A stretch of DNA of 64,000 bases from Saccopteryx bilineata (taxonomy: Eukaryota; Chordata; Mammalia; Chiroptera; Emballonuridae), in assembly GCF_036850765.1 (NCBI RefSeq), contig NC_089490.1, positions 109,685,074-109,749,073 on the forward strand, written 5' to 3'. Made by a program: the position numbers and the translations under genes. The first letter of the stretch is position 1, and the number at the start of each line of letters is the position of its first letter. Shown piece after piece: positions 26,081 through 38,224 of the stretch. The notes beneath the pieces are model-generated. The model was not told the DNA's origin, made no database searches, and saw only the letters and a program-made list of their open reading frames with translations.

Positions 26081-26392
26081 AATGAGTATAATTATGTATC
26101 TCTATTTTAAAGCTATTTCCATAAATAAATGTGCTAATATATGTCAAGTGTTTTAATCTGTGTTTAGCACAGGTAAATTATAAATGTTCTCATTGGTAAA
26201 AGAGAACAATTCCTGTGGAGATTTAAGAATTTACTAAGTAAATTACATTAACTAAATTTACCCTTGGTTTGCCATCTTTTTTCCTATTTTCCAAATATTT
26301 TAAAAAAACGATGGCCATTCGATCTTAAAAATACTTTTCTCTCACCTCTTTTCTGCAAGTCAAAGATTTCACATTACACAGTGTCTTGAGAA

Positions 26393-26580
26393 TTTCCTGT
26401 ATTGTGGTTTCTAGAACATCATGAGTATTGCTTAACTACATGATTTAACCTTTCTTTTCCTTTTGAATTTCTTCGTATACAACTTTCAGATTCTTAGCCT
26501 CCAGCTGAGTTCCGTGATCCAACACCATTCTTCGTAAACCAACACCGTGATTTATCAATATCGACACTGGAACATTTGTC
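26393..26580 (+). promoter_or_regulatory. KLRD1 copy 1 upstream/leader region with ETS-RUNX-like motif
   Basis: tttcctgtattgtggtt (26393-26409) is identical in both copies (51551-51567) while the surroundings have drifted. It reads as an ETS-type core (TTTCCTG) followed by a RUNX-type site (TGTGGTT), factors that control many NK and T cell genes. Downstream, conserved leader sequence (ttccgtgatcc; tcgac then ctggaac) runs into the ATG at 26581. The transcription start is not determinable here and function is inference. Confidence 0.4.
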
Positions 26581-29500
26581 ATGACAGGTATGTTGGCCCG
26601 AGTCACAAATTAAGAAATAAATATAAACAGAACAGGTATCGTGTGGATATAGCTAATTTCAGGACATACTTTAAGAAAAATATGGAAAATTTTAAGCTTC
26701 CTATGTATCAGCATTTTCTGATTAATTTTATTTCTCTGAGTCTTCATTCTGTAATTTAGAAATGATTTGGTGAAGCTTTTCCAACAGGTTTAAAGAGTGA
26801 TAAATGACAGGAAAGCTGTAAATTCTGAATATGAACTGAATTTACCATGTTAAATTATGAGCAACATAATTATAGCATAAAATAAAAAAGAAAGCCAAAT
26901 ATTTAAAATATAGTGCTTACAAATGCTATTTTAAAATTCAGCATTTGTGTTGTAACATCTAAAACCACCCAGGTTAACAGTTTGACACATTAGATTGTTG
27001 TTAATGACAACACTGTGGGAGTGTGCTAATGTTAATGCAGAATCTCCTAATGCTGAATTGTTTTAGGGAAAATGGTTATAAACAAGTAAGCTGGAGTATT
27101 AGGAAATACAGTGTTCTTGTAAAACGTGGTTACTTATGTATCATAATGCAATGTACTGTGAAATGAACCCAGCTCCCCAAGTATTGCCCATGCATTGGTT
27201 GGGGTCCCTCTCATCCCCCCAGGTCCAGATACTCCCATGTCTTTTCTTCTCTGTATAAAACCTCTACAAATCCATTAGAACTTGATCTTCCTCAGAGCAA
27301 CCTCAGAGGACACATGCCCAAGTAGTAGTATTGTGACAATGATAGAATGTGTTAAATAAAGACTCTGGTGTTGGGCAAACTTTTACTTGACTTTTGCTTG
27401 GGTACTTACTAGCTTTGATGCCTTGAGAAAATAATATTACTAATAAATTCTAAATTTTCCCATGTCCCTAATTGGAATATTATTATCTTCTGATTTTTTT
27501 TTTGAGAAAATAATAGCAAATGTCTGTTATGTAAGACCATAAAACAGGTCATGGTGCTTATTCATCTCTTCTTACTCCAGATATCTGAGATTCTTTGCCA
27601 AATAAAAAAATGTTAAATCCACTTTCCTGAGACAGACCTGGTAAAGAAGAAAAGGTGTGAATCATTTTACTAACGAATAAAGTATACCACATAAATTTTT
27701 TTTTTACTGGTTGGAGTTCTGGATGACAATGTCTTCATTTTCTAATGATCATTGGCAAAATGGTTGGGTTGTCAAACTGAAGAAATTTTTGGTTTCTCTC
27801 CTTGGTTTCTGCTAAAAGAACTTTAGTTCCTGCGTTTGCTCTTTAAGTGATCACCCTAACTCTCTCTCTGTACAGCTTCCCGGACCATTCCGTGGCGGTT
27901 GATTGCTGGGATCCTAGGAGTACTGTGCCTTGTGTTGATGATTACTTTGGGAATTTTGTTAAGACATGGTAAGTAAGATTTTCTAGGCGAGTCTATATAA
28001 ACATCAAAACTGTGATGAAACCATTTAGTAATAAAGGTTTTATTTTACTAATGTGTAACTGTGTGTTATTTCACAAACCTGTATCTAATTAAGTAAATTT
28101 CTAATCATTTCTCATAGCACTCACTAAACAAAGTATGCAGCCAACATCATCCTCAGAACTTACTACCAAATCCCAGCAAGGTAGGTTCCATAATTGGGAA
28201 AATATTAATTTTGATAGGACAGGAAATAGTTTCTTGTTTTTCTCACATAGAAGTGTGATGATATATTATACTTAGTAAAATACAAGTTTACCTACTAATT
28301 GTAGGATAGTCTCATTTCTTTGTTCTCTACTGTAAGAATTATTAAATAACACTGAATGTGCATCATTTATATATTTAAGTAAAAAGGAAATAATAGCTTA
28401 AATTGACATAAGTTTTTCCTATATGAGTGCTCATGTTTAAGTAACATATCAAAAATAAATTATAGTACATGTTAAAGCTAATCCTAATCACCTGTCAGTG
28501 ATTGCTCATAACTTATACCTTTATATCTCTTTACCTTTACTTCTATTTCTTGCATGACTCAGAATACAGTGCAGAGATTTCTGCAGATCTGGCCCTACTT
28601 TTCCATTGTAAGCCAGCTGTGAATACAATTTTTATTTTATTTTATTTTATTTTATTTTATTTTATTTTATTTTATTTTATTTCATGTGCCCGACCAGGAT
28701 CCACCCGGCACGCCCACCAGGGGCAACGCTCTGCCCACCAGGGGGCGATGCTCTGCCCCTCCGGGGCGTCGCTCTGCCACGACCAGAGCCACTCTAGCGC
28801 CTGGGGCAGGGGCCAAGGAGCCATCCCCAGCGCCCGGGCCATCTTTGCTCCAATGGAGCCTTAGCTGCGGGAGGGGAAGAGAGAGACAGAGAGGAAGGAG
28901 AGGGGGAGGGGTGGAGAAGCAGATGGGCGCCTCTCCTGTGTGCCTGGCCGGGAATCGAACCTGGGACTTCTGCACGCCAGGCCGACGCTCTACCACTGAG
29001 CCAACCGGCCAGGGCAAATACAATTTTTTAAATGTATTTTTACAAATACTCTCCAAGTTGTTTCATCATCTTCTGTGATCATACAAAACTTTATCTTTTT
29101 CTTCTTGGGGCATTTTCCACCTTTACCGAGATATAATTGATGCATAACACTGTAGAAGTTTAAGGTAAAATATGTTGATTTAATATACTTATATATTGCA
29201 GTTTGATGATAGCTATAGCAATAGCTAATACCTTCATCATATCACATAATTACATTTCTTTTTGTGTTGAAAATGTCTGCCATTTAGCAACGTCCAAATG
29301 TATAATACAGTATTATTAACTATAATCACAATGCTATGCAGAAGATCCTCAGAACACTAATCTAACTGGACGTTTGTACCCAATTTCTCTCCATTTACCC
29401 CATCTTTCACCCCTCTGTAACCAGCATTCTGCTCTGTAACTTTAGCACCATCTACTTGGCAAAGATTTGAGTACACATCATGTATTGTTACTCCTGTCTC

Positions 29501-29969
29501 TGAGGTTAAATTGCTCAAGACATTATTACTGGTTAACTGTATGATAAGACTTCACACTGTTTAACTTACCTTCATTTTGAAAAAAATATTTAAAATATAT
29601 ATCATCATTCTCCCAATGTACATATTCATGTCTGATTCAGGAAATATGCCATTGTCTTCCTCTCTTAAAAATCTTTCATCTGCCTGACCAGGCGGTGGTG
29701 CAGTGAATAGAGCATTAGACTGGGACGAGGAGGACCCAGGTTCAAAACCCTGAGGCTGCCAGCTTGAGTGTGGGCTCATCTGGTTTGAGCAAGGCTCACC
29801 AGCTTGAGGCCAAGGTCACTGGCTTGAGCAAGGGGTCACTCGGTCTTCTGTAGCCCCCTGGTCAAGGCACATATGAGAAAGCAATCAATGAACAACTAAG
29901 ATGCCCCAACGAAGAAGTGATGCTTCTCATCTCTTTCCCTTCCTGTCTGTTTGTCCTTCTCTCTGTCTT

Positions 29970-30030
<61 letters not shown>

Positions 30031-33000
30031 ATCTTTCATCTAATTCACTCTTTTTTTTTTTTACAGAGACAGAGAGTCAGAGAGAGGGATAGATAGGGAC
30101 AGACAGACAGGAACAGAGAGAGATGAGAAGCATCAATCATTAGTTTTTTTTGCGACACCTTAGTTGTTCATTGATTGCTTTCTCATATGTGCCTTGACCA
30201 TGGGCCTTCAACAGACCGAGTAACCCCTTGCTCGAGCCAGCGACCTTGGGTCCAAGCTGGTGAGCTTTGCCTAAACCAGATGAGTCCGCACTCAAACTGG
30301 GGACCTCGGGGTCTTGAACCTGGGTCCTCCGCAGACCAGTCCGATGCTCTATCCACTGCACCACTGCCTGGTCAGGCGAATTCACTCTTATTTACACAAC
30401 AGAGCTTAACATTGGGTCACTTTCTACACTCAGCTACAAGATATTTTAGCATACTGAGTTTCTTCAGTATACTTACACAAATTAGCATTAAATATAATTA
30501 ATAAATGATTAAAATATATAATTCTGATACTTTTCCTAGGATATATATAATATGCATGATTCATTTACATGACTATCCTCTAAAGTTTGATATATGAAGT
30601 AGATTCTGAAAGAATATGTGCAGAAAGACATAACAAATAATATTTGAATGAGTAAATAGCACTTAAAAAATTGAATCTCCAATATCATCAGTCAAGTTTC
30701 ATTTTTTCTCTTAGGCTCTGGTTGCTGTTCTTGCCAAGAAAAGTGGGTTGGACACAAATGCAACTGTTACTTAATTTCCAATGAAAGAAAAACTTGGGCT
30801 GAAAGTAGGAATTTCTGTGCTGCTCAAAATTCCAGTCTGCTTCAGTTGCAAAACAAAGATGAACTGGCATGTATTTAGTTTTGGTTTCTTATATTTCCTT
30901 TGACTTAGGATAACATATTACCTAAGTAAGTTGATTCCTTTGATTCAAGTCCTTATCAGATTGTAAATGTATGGTTATATTTGAACTAAAAATGACTTGC
31001 TAATTTTTATACTTTAAAACAATCATTATAAAACCAACAACATTTTTCAAAACTTTATATTACAAGAATAAAAATCAAGATAGATGCCAGAGAAAGTACA
31101 AGAGGCATTTTAGAGAGAAATCAAAGAAGAAATAATGTCATTTTATTCAAAGAACCAATTAAGCAAGTTTTTAATTTTTAATTATTTGATTAAATATATC
31201 TATTTGTAGTTATATAACTTTTGTCATTATTCTGGGATATAAGGTAGAATGGATATGGAGAGCATGATTATAATAGTTACCTAATTCTTTAAAAAATGAA
31301 AGATTTCTCCAGTTTCATGAGGAAGCTATGCTGAGTGTAGGTCCAATAGGTTATGTCCAAGAATTATTCCTCAAGATGCGGTTGATTTGGAATCAAATTT
31401 GATTGTTGATTCCTTGTGAAGGAAGTGTTCCATGAAAGTCTAACCCATTACAATGTATTCCATTCATTCAAGAAGTGAGATTTTGAAATCTTTTCTCCAT
31501 ACATGTATGGATCTTATAGGTTAGAATGGATCTTTTTTTTTTTAAATGAGACATGATTATACCTCTTAAACTAGAAATGATTTCATTTGAATAATTTAGA
31601 GTCTAAACATGATTCTGGATACTAGCTTTCTTGAAAGTACTTTATTTTCAGAGTAGATTCAAATTAAATGATTATGTTTGTTTCTTTCCAAGCAGAATTT
31701 TATAAAGACCAGTAAATCTTTTTATTGGATTGGACTCTCTTACAGTGAAGAACATCAAACCTGGTTGTGGGAGGATGGTTCTGCTCTCTCCCAAGACCTG
31801 TAAGTTTCTGGCAGTCAAGGCTTTTCTGCCTTATGAGTTTATTCTTAGATCTTAATCAGAGAATATAAATTCCAGAAACACTGCAGCTAAGATGACCTAT
31901 CTGGAGCATGAGTACACAGAAAAGATAATACAGAGAGGAACAATTTTAGCCTTATCTAGAGCATCCACGTATATGCTAATTGACATGAGTTTATTGTACT
32001 TGTGCCCATAAAAGAGGCTTTGACTTTCTTTTTTTTTTTTTTTTTTTGTCTTGGTAACAGCACTTATATGACTAAATAATTAGGAACAGCATAAGAAAAA
32101 AAAAAAGCTGCTTTCACACACAGAAGCTGTTCAAGGAAAACAAGATAGCTATTTTTTTCTTTATTCTGGTGGGACCCAATCTTTTTCCATGTTTCAAATA
32201 TCTCAGGCTTATCTTCTGTATATTTGTATTCTTAGACTCTCACTTCCGTTCATAAACATGGTATTTCATACACTGACAAACTTTATGCTCTGATTTATTT
32301 TCCTAGACTAAATTAGCAAATACATCTTTAAATAAAACAGAAGCAAAGATGATCATAAATTAGAACCATGAATAACAATGGCAAGAACAAAAAAAAAATA
32401 TGTCCTTGCCTCAATGCTATTGATAATTGAGGCAATAACTGAGTTTTTGTAATACTGTATTTGAAATTGTAAAAACTGTGGCTATTGAATAAAAAAATAC
32501 AATGAATCAATATGTTAATATTGCATTTGAATGCTTTAAAAAGTTCCATCATTGAAGAGACATGGACAAGAGAGTGGTGGTTACCAGGGGTGGGGGGAGG
32601 GAGGACGCAGGAGGGAGGGAGGAAGAGAGTTAGGGGGAGGGGGAGGGGCACAGAGAAAACTAGACAGAGGGTGACGGAGGACAATCTGACTCTGGGTGAG
32701 GGGTATGCAACATAATTTAATGACAAGATAACCTAGACATGTTTTCTTTGAATATATGTACCCTGAATTATTAATGTCATCCCATTAACATTAATAAAAA
32801 TTTATAAAAAAAAATAATATCTGACAAAAACCAATACAAATCATTACCCCCTGAAAAAAAAAAAAAAGTTCCATCATTGGGTAAAAAGCACTGTCCCTGA
32901 ACATTTTCATTTTCTTTTCTTGTATGGTAACATTTTATTTTTCTTTACAGATTTTTATTACCTCAGGGTGCAAGTACAAGGAATTGCATAACATATAGCA

Positions 33001-33071
33001 CAAGCAACAGCGTTTTGGATGATTCCTGTGAAGAACAAAATCGTTTTATCTGTAAACAACGGCTTACTTAG
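26581..33071 (+). CDS. KLRD1: CD94 / NK-cell lectin-like receptor D1, copy 1 (six exons)
   Basis: Type II membrane C-type lectin-like subunit that pairs with NKG2 (KLRC) chains on NK and T cells to read MHC class Ib. Exons: 26581-26587, 27876-27968, 28118-28180, 30715-30866, 31696-31799, 32951-33071; total 540 nt, 179 aa plus stop, the human CD94 length. Residues 1-9 are a tail with no ITIM. About 11-31 are an uncharged transmembrane helix. About 32-57 are stalk, then the lectin domain with WIGL at 116-119 and WEDGS at 130-134. Cysteines 58, 59, 61, 70, 72, 89, 152, 166 and 174 match human numbering. The ATG is chosen by alignment with copy 2 and human. All junctions are GT-AG except intron 4, which needs a GC donor (30867-30868); using the nearby GT puts TAA in frame. 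Ligand-face residues differ strongly from copy 2. Introns 3 and 5 and the 3' UTR carry private SINE/L1 insertions. Intact; expression unknown. Confidence 0.93.
28633..29016 (-). mobile_element. A-type SINE with (TTTTA)n tail, intron 3 of KLRD1 copy 1
   Basis: Antisense young A-type copy. Its tail has become a (TTTTA)n pentanucleotide array (about 28633-28680). TSD aatacaatttt at 28622-28632 and 29017-29027. Absent from the matching site of unit 2 (about 53655). Confidence 0.93.
29110..29480 (-). mobile_element. Old L1 3' UTR fragment, shared by both units
   Basis: Minus-strand L1 3' UTR (gagatataattgatgcataa) with its counterpart at 53745-54140, so it was present before the duplication. Confidence 0.65.
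29682..30029 (+). mobile_element. B-type SINE, intron 3 of KLRD1 copy 1
   Basis: Sense copy ending in (TC)n then (CA)n. TSD aatctttcatct, about 29669-29680 and 30030-30041. Empty in unit 2. Confidence 0.92.
30053..30378 (-). mobile_element. B-type SINE, intron 3 of KLRD1 copy 1
   Basis: Antisense copy with TSD aattcactctt at 30042-30052 and 30379-30389. It lies tail to tail with the previous SINE, giving an inverted pair inside the intron. Empty in unit 2. Confidence 0.92.
32555..32864 (+). mobile_element. L1 3' UTR insertion, intron 5 of KLRD1 copy 1
   Basis: 5'-truncated young L1 (G-rich 3' UTR tract, poly-A). TSD aaagttccatcattg at 32540-32554 and about 32865-32879. Unit 2 has the uninterrupted site near 57304. 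Confidence 0.93.
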
Positions 33072-33294
33072 GTGTTTATTAAGGCATAAGGGGTGGGCAA
33101 TGAAGTCCAGTATTACTAAGAATGGTAAGTTTACTTCTTACATTATTATTAATTACCTACTTCTGGGATCTATAAAATATTTCTTACTATGTCTTATCAT
33201 ACAATTTTCATATGCTATATTTGAAAACATGTGCTTTAAAATTTATGAAATTTGTGCATATATACCTAAAATTATCAAGATAAATAATTTCAGG

Positions 33295-33674
33295 CCCTGG
33301 CCGGTTGGCTCAGCGGTAGAGCGTCGGCCTGGCGTGCGGGGAACCCGGGTTCGATTCCCGGCCAGGGCACATAGGAGAAGCGCCCATTTGCTTCTCCACT
33401 CCCCCCCCCTCCTTCCTCTCTGTCTCTCTCTTCCCCTCCCGCAGCCAAGGCTCCATTGGAGCAAAGATGGCCCAGGCGCTGGGGATGGCTCCTTGGCCTC
33501 TGCCCCAGGCGCTACAGTGGCTCTGGTCGCGGCAGAGCGACGCCCTGGAGGGGCAGAGCATCGCCCCCTGGTGGGCGTGCCGGGTGGATCCCAGTGGGGC
33601 GCATGCGGGAGTCTGTCTGACTGTCTCTCCCCGTTTCCAGCTTCAGAAAAATACAAAAAAAAAAAAAAAATTTT
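33295..33674 (+). mobile_element. A-type SINE, young, in the likely 3' UTR of KLRD1 copy 1
   Basis: Near-consensus A-type SINE starting 223 bp after the stop codon. It joins directly to a second, older A-type SINE. Unit 2 lacks both (site at about 57732). Confidence 0.93.
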
Positions 33675-33675
33675 A

Positions 33676-34052
33676 GCCCTGGCTGGTTGGCTCAATAGTA
33701 GAGTGTCGCCTGGTGTGTGTGGAAGTCCCAGGTTTGATTTCCATTCTGGGCCCACGGGATAAGTGACCATCTGCTTCTCCACTCCTCCTCTTTCTCTCTT
33801 TGTCTCTCTCTCTTCTCCTCCTGCAGCCATTGCTCTAATGGTTTGAGCAAGTTGCTTCCAGGGGCTGAGGATGGCCCCATGGCCTCTCCTCAAGTGCTAA
33901 AATAGCTCGGTTGCTGAGCAACGTAGCAGCAGACCCAGATGAGCAGAGCATCCCCAGGAAGGGGGCTTGCTGAGTGGATCCGGTTAGGGTGCATGTGGGA
34001 GTCTGTCTCTCTGCCTCCCCGCCTCTCACTCTCTCACTTAATAAAAAAATAA
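33676..34052 (+). mobile_element. A-type SINE, older subtype, adjacent to the previous one
   Basis: Older subtype ('gtgctaaaatagctcggttg' in the body). Together the pair adds about 760 bp between stop codon and candidate polyadenylation signal. Confidence 0.9.
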
Positions 34053-34149
34053 TACTTTTATAAATATTTTGATTTAACACATATGATAAATATTGAGTAT
34101 GATATATTTTCATGTATACATTCTGATAAATTTTCTCTGCAGAAATTTA

Positions 34150-34155
34150 AATAAA
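34150..34155 (+). terminator. Candidate polyadenylation signal of KLRD1 copy 1
   Basis: AATAAA in the context 'ttaaataaaac', conserved in copy 2 at 57834-57839. After subtracting the two SINEs it lies about 320 nt after the stop, matching the 320 nt in copy 2. Confidence 0.5.
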
Positions 34156-34536
34156 ACATTTACATCAAATAATATATATCCATATTATTTCAGACATTTA
34201 TGTGGAATACTAAATTGGAAATTCCCATCTTCTTGTCATTTTTCTGGAAGTTAGTTCTTTCTGGCTATCTATGCATCTGTCTGCTTTTACGTAGAACTGA
34301 AAGTGCCATAAGACAGTTTCCTCATGTGTATCCTCCAGCTACAGAGGGAACACATTTCTGTCTTTTCTTGATGCTCCTGAATTCTGTAGAAAGATTTTAA
34401 GTCTTTGGTCTTTGTGCTTCCTGTTTTATTGCTTTCAGGGTTTGCAATGGTAAAGAAACTCCAAGCCCTGATACATAAACCGACAATACCTGTTTATTTA
34501 CTCCATTCTTTTTTTTGGGGGGTCTTATGCTTATTA

Positions 34537-34866
34537 CAGGGGTCCCCAAACTACGGCCCACGGACCGCATGTGGCCCCTGAGGCCATTTATCTGGCCCCC
34601 GCCGCACTTCCGGAAGGGGCACCTCTTTCATTGGTGGTCAGTGAGAGGAGCACAGTTCCCATTGAAATACTGGTCAGTTTGTTGATTTAAATTTACTTGT
34701 TCTTTATTTTAAATATTGTAATTGTTCCCATTTTGTTTTTTTTACTTTAAAGTAAGATATATGCAATGTGCATAGGGATTTGTTCATAGTTTTTTTATAG
34801 TCTGGCCCTCCAACGATCTGAGGGACAGTGAACTGGCCCCCTGTGTAAAAAGTTTGGGGACCCCAA
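34537..34866. mobile_element. hAT non-autonomous element, private to unit 1
   Basis: Begins caggggtccccaaactacgg and ends with the inverse (aagtttggggacccc). The last TG of the right end looks mutated and the TSD is unclear. Unit 2 has no insertion at the matching place (about 58200). Confidence 0.8.
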
Positions 34867-36544
34867 AGTTTTAGTAAAAGAGTCACATGGTTATTGAATG
34901 TCTTAATCTCTCAGCGATCTTAAGAACCTTTCCCTAAAAGTTACATGTAGAATACAAACAATTCCTTTTTTTGTAGAAGAGGGAGCTAGCTACCCGTTGT
35001 ATAAAAAGGTTTCTGAGTGTGTCATAGAAGGGCAGAGAACACAGTGAGATCCATTTCTTGAAACCTGGATGGGCTTTTTACAATCTCACAGATTTCAAAA
35101 GCCAACTTCATTGTTTTTTTTTGGTAAATTGTACAGACATCTTTAAAATTTATGTTAACATATTTATTTATTTACTACTTTTATATTTTAATTAAATGAT
35201 AATATAATTAAGAGCTCAAATAAAATTTTAATATATATGGTTTCAGGAAGAGGAAAGGTCCTTTTTATCTTATTTCTCAGATTATAAATATAATAGGACT
35301 AAATATTGAACTTTCTTATTTAAAGATTAGTTAGGAAAAATGCACTTAAGTTATATTATGAAAAAAAACAGGACAGAATATAACATTTTTGAAATATTTG
35401 ACTTGAACTAAGCAAACATACATTGTACTTTCTGGATATTTGCATTATTTTGACTTTGTTGTCCATGTGATTTCAAAATAATACATTTTAAATTTAATTT
35501 AAAACCAGTATAGATAAACTTATAATGAAAATGAATAGTTTCCTGTTCCAACTCTCCCATGTCTCTGTCTTTCTTCCAGAATGCAGTTTTCTCTGGAATT
35601 CTTGTTTCTTTTGTTTGTTTTTCTGCTTAGAGTGGTTTTCTCTGTAATGAACCAACAATGTTCCGTTTTCATAATTTCTGTCCAGGGTAAATGTCAACTG
35701 TTTTTATTTAGCAACACCCACATGTAGGTTCAAATTGCTACTTTCCCATCATCCCCCATGAGATGTGCAGAAGCTGACTTATCCTTTTCTGATGACAACT
35801 TATTACAATTGCAAGAGCAATGAGAAAAGAGGAGATACTAAGCATGATAAGATGATGTTTAATTTCAGAGAATTATCTATGTTACAAATCCTCTTCACTG
35901 AGTGAAGAGAATTTGTTGCTTCCCATTTACAGCTAAGATTGAATTCACATATAATTTGTGAGAATTGTGATGGAAAGTTCTGGCTGAATGGAGGATGTCG
36001 GTCACCTATGGCATATATCTCTCACAGTACGGTCCCATCATATTAGTCATTCTCAGGCCATGACCATCTGACTCATTTCATTTTAGATATTCTTCCTCCC
36101 ACTCTTAACCTGCATTCTACTTTCTTTCATCCTGAAAGTATCTTTGTAGTCTTTGGGATAGAAAAAGCTTCTTTGACATAAAGGTTTTTCTACCATTTTC
36201 CCCCCTCTGACACAATATTTTTAATATATTTGATATTAAGTGCAGAAAGACATTTTATTTTTCTTGTTTTGTTTGATATTTTTGTTTGAAATGGGCTAAT
36301 GCCCATATTAAAGGATTAAATTGAATGAATATCTCTGTGTTAGATGTAAATCAAAAGGAAGAGAGTGAAGAAATGTCTAAGAAACAAACAATAACAAAAT
36401 AATATGGCAATAGTCAGTGTATATATCCTTAATTTTATCTTGTAACCATGAATGTATAGAGTAAATGTTATGTATTGGTTCATGAAAAATTATGAGAAGT
36501 TGAAGAATTTAAAACCATGCATCTTTATTATCTAATATTGTCTT
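34867..36544. other. Unit 1 spacer, shared with unit 2
   Basis: Matches about 58225-60370 of unit 2 apart from insertions there. AT-rich; no exon or RNA gene recognised. Confidence 0.55.
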
Positions 36545-36835
36545 TAGATAAGGAATTAGGATTGGCTTAGTTGCTTACTTATTTGTGGTTTCACAAGCTT
36601 GGAACAGGGTCTTTACAAGGCTACCTTCTCATTTGAAACTCAGAGTTTGCTTCCAAGCTCATTTAGATTATTGGCATAATTTTGTTCCATGTGGTTGTTG
36701 GACTGAAACTCTCAGCCCCAGAAGCCACCCCTCTCCACAGGCACTCGCACCATGGCTGCTTGCTTTTTAAAGGCTAGATGCTTCTTTAAGTATCTCTGAC
36801 TCCTCTTTCTATCTGACCTGTATAGTCTTTTTTTA
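36545..36835. repeat. Ancient interspersed repeat, shared by both units
   Basis: Resembles an old mammalian repeat (gcttccaagctcattt; gttggactgaaactctcag). Counterpart at 60371-60665. Family not identified. Confidence 0.45.
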
Positions 36836-36962
36836 AGTATTCACTTGGTTAAGCTCATTGATTAATAAAAAATTGGCTAATGTGGAACCTTAATTAAGTC
36901 TGAAAAATAGCTTCATCTTTGCCATTTAATGTATTCTAATCACAGAGTAACATTCCATCATA

Positions 36963-37137
36963 CAGGCATACCTTGGAGAAATTGCAGGTTTGGTTCCAAA
37001 TCCATCTTAATAAAGCAAGTATTGCAGAAAAATGAAACAACTGTTTTGTTGGTACAGAGTCTTGACATCTATTTCTAAAAAATGCAACACTTGCAAATGG
37101 CAATAAAAGCAAAGCTCAACAATAGGATGTTTGCCTG
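36963..37137. mobile_element. Tigger-like (Tc1/mariner) MITE, 175 bp
   Basis: TIRs start 'caggcatacctt' and end 'gcctg', flanked by TA dinucleotides (36961-36962, 37138-37139). The sister copy at 60799-60971 shows it predates the duplication. Confidence 0.8.
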
Positions 37138-37421
37138 TATTCACAAATCCACTAAAATGAAAGGGGATAGTATAATATAGGTGTACACCAGAGCATGGAA
37201 ATTTGAAGGGGGTCAACTTAGAGATCTGCCTACCACACCAACTAATTCTTTTTCTTTTTTTTCCAACTAACTCTTAAACATATTTTTATTGCTACTTTAT
37301 AGTTCATTGAATTTAAACACTGCCTTTGATTTCTGATAAGTAGGAATTTAATTCATATGTCCCAGGACAGGCAATCCTATTTTAGTTACTCCAAAATATA
37401 TTTTCTCCTTTTTAAATTTTT

Positions 37422-37767
37422 TTAGATTTTTCCAAAATTAGAAGCAGGGAGGCAGTCAGACAGACTGCTGCATGCGCCTGACTAGGATCCACCCAGCATG
37501 CCCACCAGGGGGTGATGCTCTGCCCATGTTGTTCCGTTGCAGCCATACTAGCGCCTGAGGTGGAGGTCATAGAGCCATCCTCAGCACCTGGGCCAACTTT
37601 TGCTCCAATGGAGCTTTGGCTGCGGGAGGGGAGGGGAGAGCCAGAGAGGAGAGGGGGAAGGGTGGAGAAGCAAATGGGTGCCTCTCCTGTGTTCCCTGGC
37701 CGGGAATTGAACCTGGGACTTCCACACGCCAGGCCGATGCTCTACCACTGAGCCAACTAGCTAAGGC
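37422..37767 (-). mobile_element. A-type SINE, private to unit 1, antisense
   Basis: Antisense A-type copy, somewhat diverged, next to the shared B-type SINE. Unit 2 lacks it at about 61199. Confidence 0.9.
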
Positions 37768-37795
37768 CTTTTTCTTCATTTTTAAAAAAAACATT

Positions 37796-38216
37796 ATTTT
37801 TTTTTTGGTGACAGAGACAGAGAGAGAGACAGACAGAAAGAGGGACAGATAGGGACAGACAAACAGGAAGGGAGAGAGATCAGAAGCATCAATTCTTCAT
37901 TGCAGCATCTTAGTTGTATGTTGATTGTTTTCTCATATGTTCCTTGACTGGGGGGGCTACAGCAGAGTGAGTGACCCCTCACTCAAACCAGAGACCTTGT
38001 GCTCAAGCCAGTGACCTTGTGCTTCAAGCCAGTGACCATGGGGTCATATCTATGATTCCACGCTCACGCCAGCACCCCTCCCCCCCAACCCCAAGCTGGT
38101 GAGCCTGTTCTCAAGCTGGATGAGCCCATGCTCAAGCCAGTGACCATAGAGTTTTGAACTTGGGTCCTCTGCGTCCCAGTTTGATGCTCTATCCATTGTG
38201 CCATTGCCTAGTAAGG
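37796..38216 (-). mobile_element. B-type SINE, long form, shared by both units
   Basis: Antisense long B-type with several tandem 'caagccagtgacc' modules. Its ortholog is at 61204-61605, so it was inserted before the duplication. Confidence 0.88.
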
Positions 38217-38224
38217 CAAAAACA

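Noticed and set aside
27876..28180. Possibility that the two genes are NKG2 (KLRC) rather than CD94
   Set aside because: The very short tail without ITIM, the uncharged transmembrane segment, the 179-aa length, the 58/59/61/70/72 cysteine pattern and the C-terminal CKQ-type ending are CD94 traits.
30867..30872. A canonical GT donor four bases after the exon 4 end
   Set aside because: Using it puts TAA in frame in copy 1 and shifts the frame in copy 2, while the GC site gives human-length proteins in both.
33019..33762. Plus-strand ORF of 247 codons, the longest in the window
   Set aside because: It starts inside KLRD1 copy 1 exon 6 in another frame and runs through the 3' UTR into two SINEs. 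It is a chance read-through, not a gene.
33243..33893. Minus-strand ORF of 216 codons
   Set aside because: It lies almost wholly in the two SINEs at 33295-34052. A-type SINEs are GC-rich and give spurious ORFs on both strands (also at 25570, 28686, 43000, 50080, 58991).
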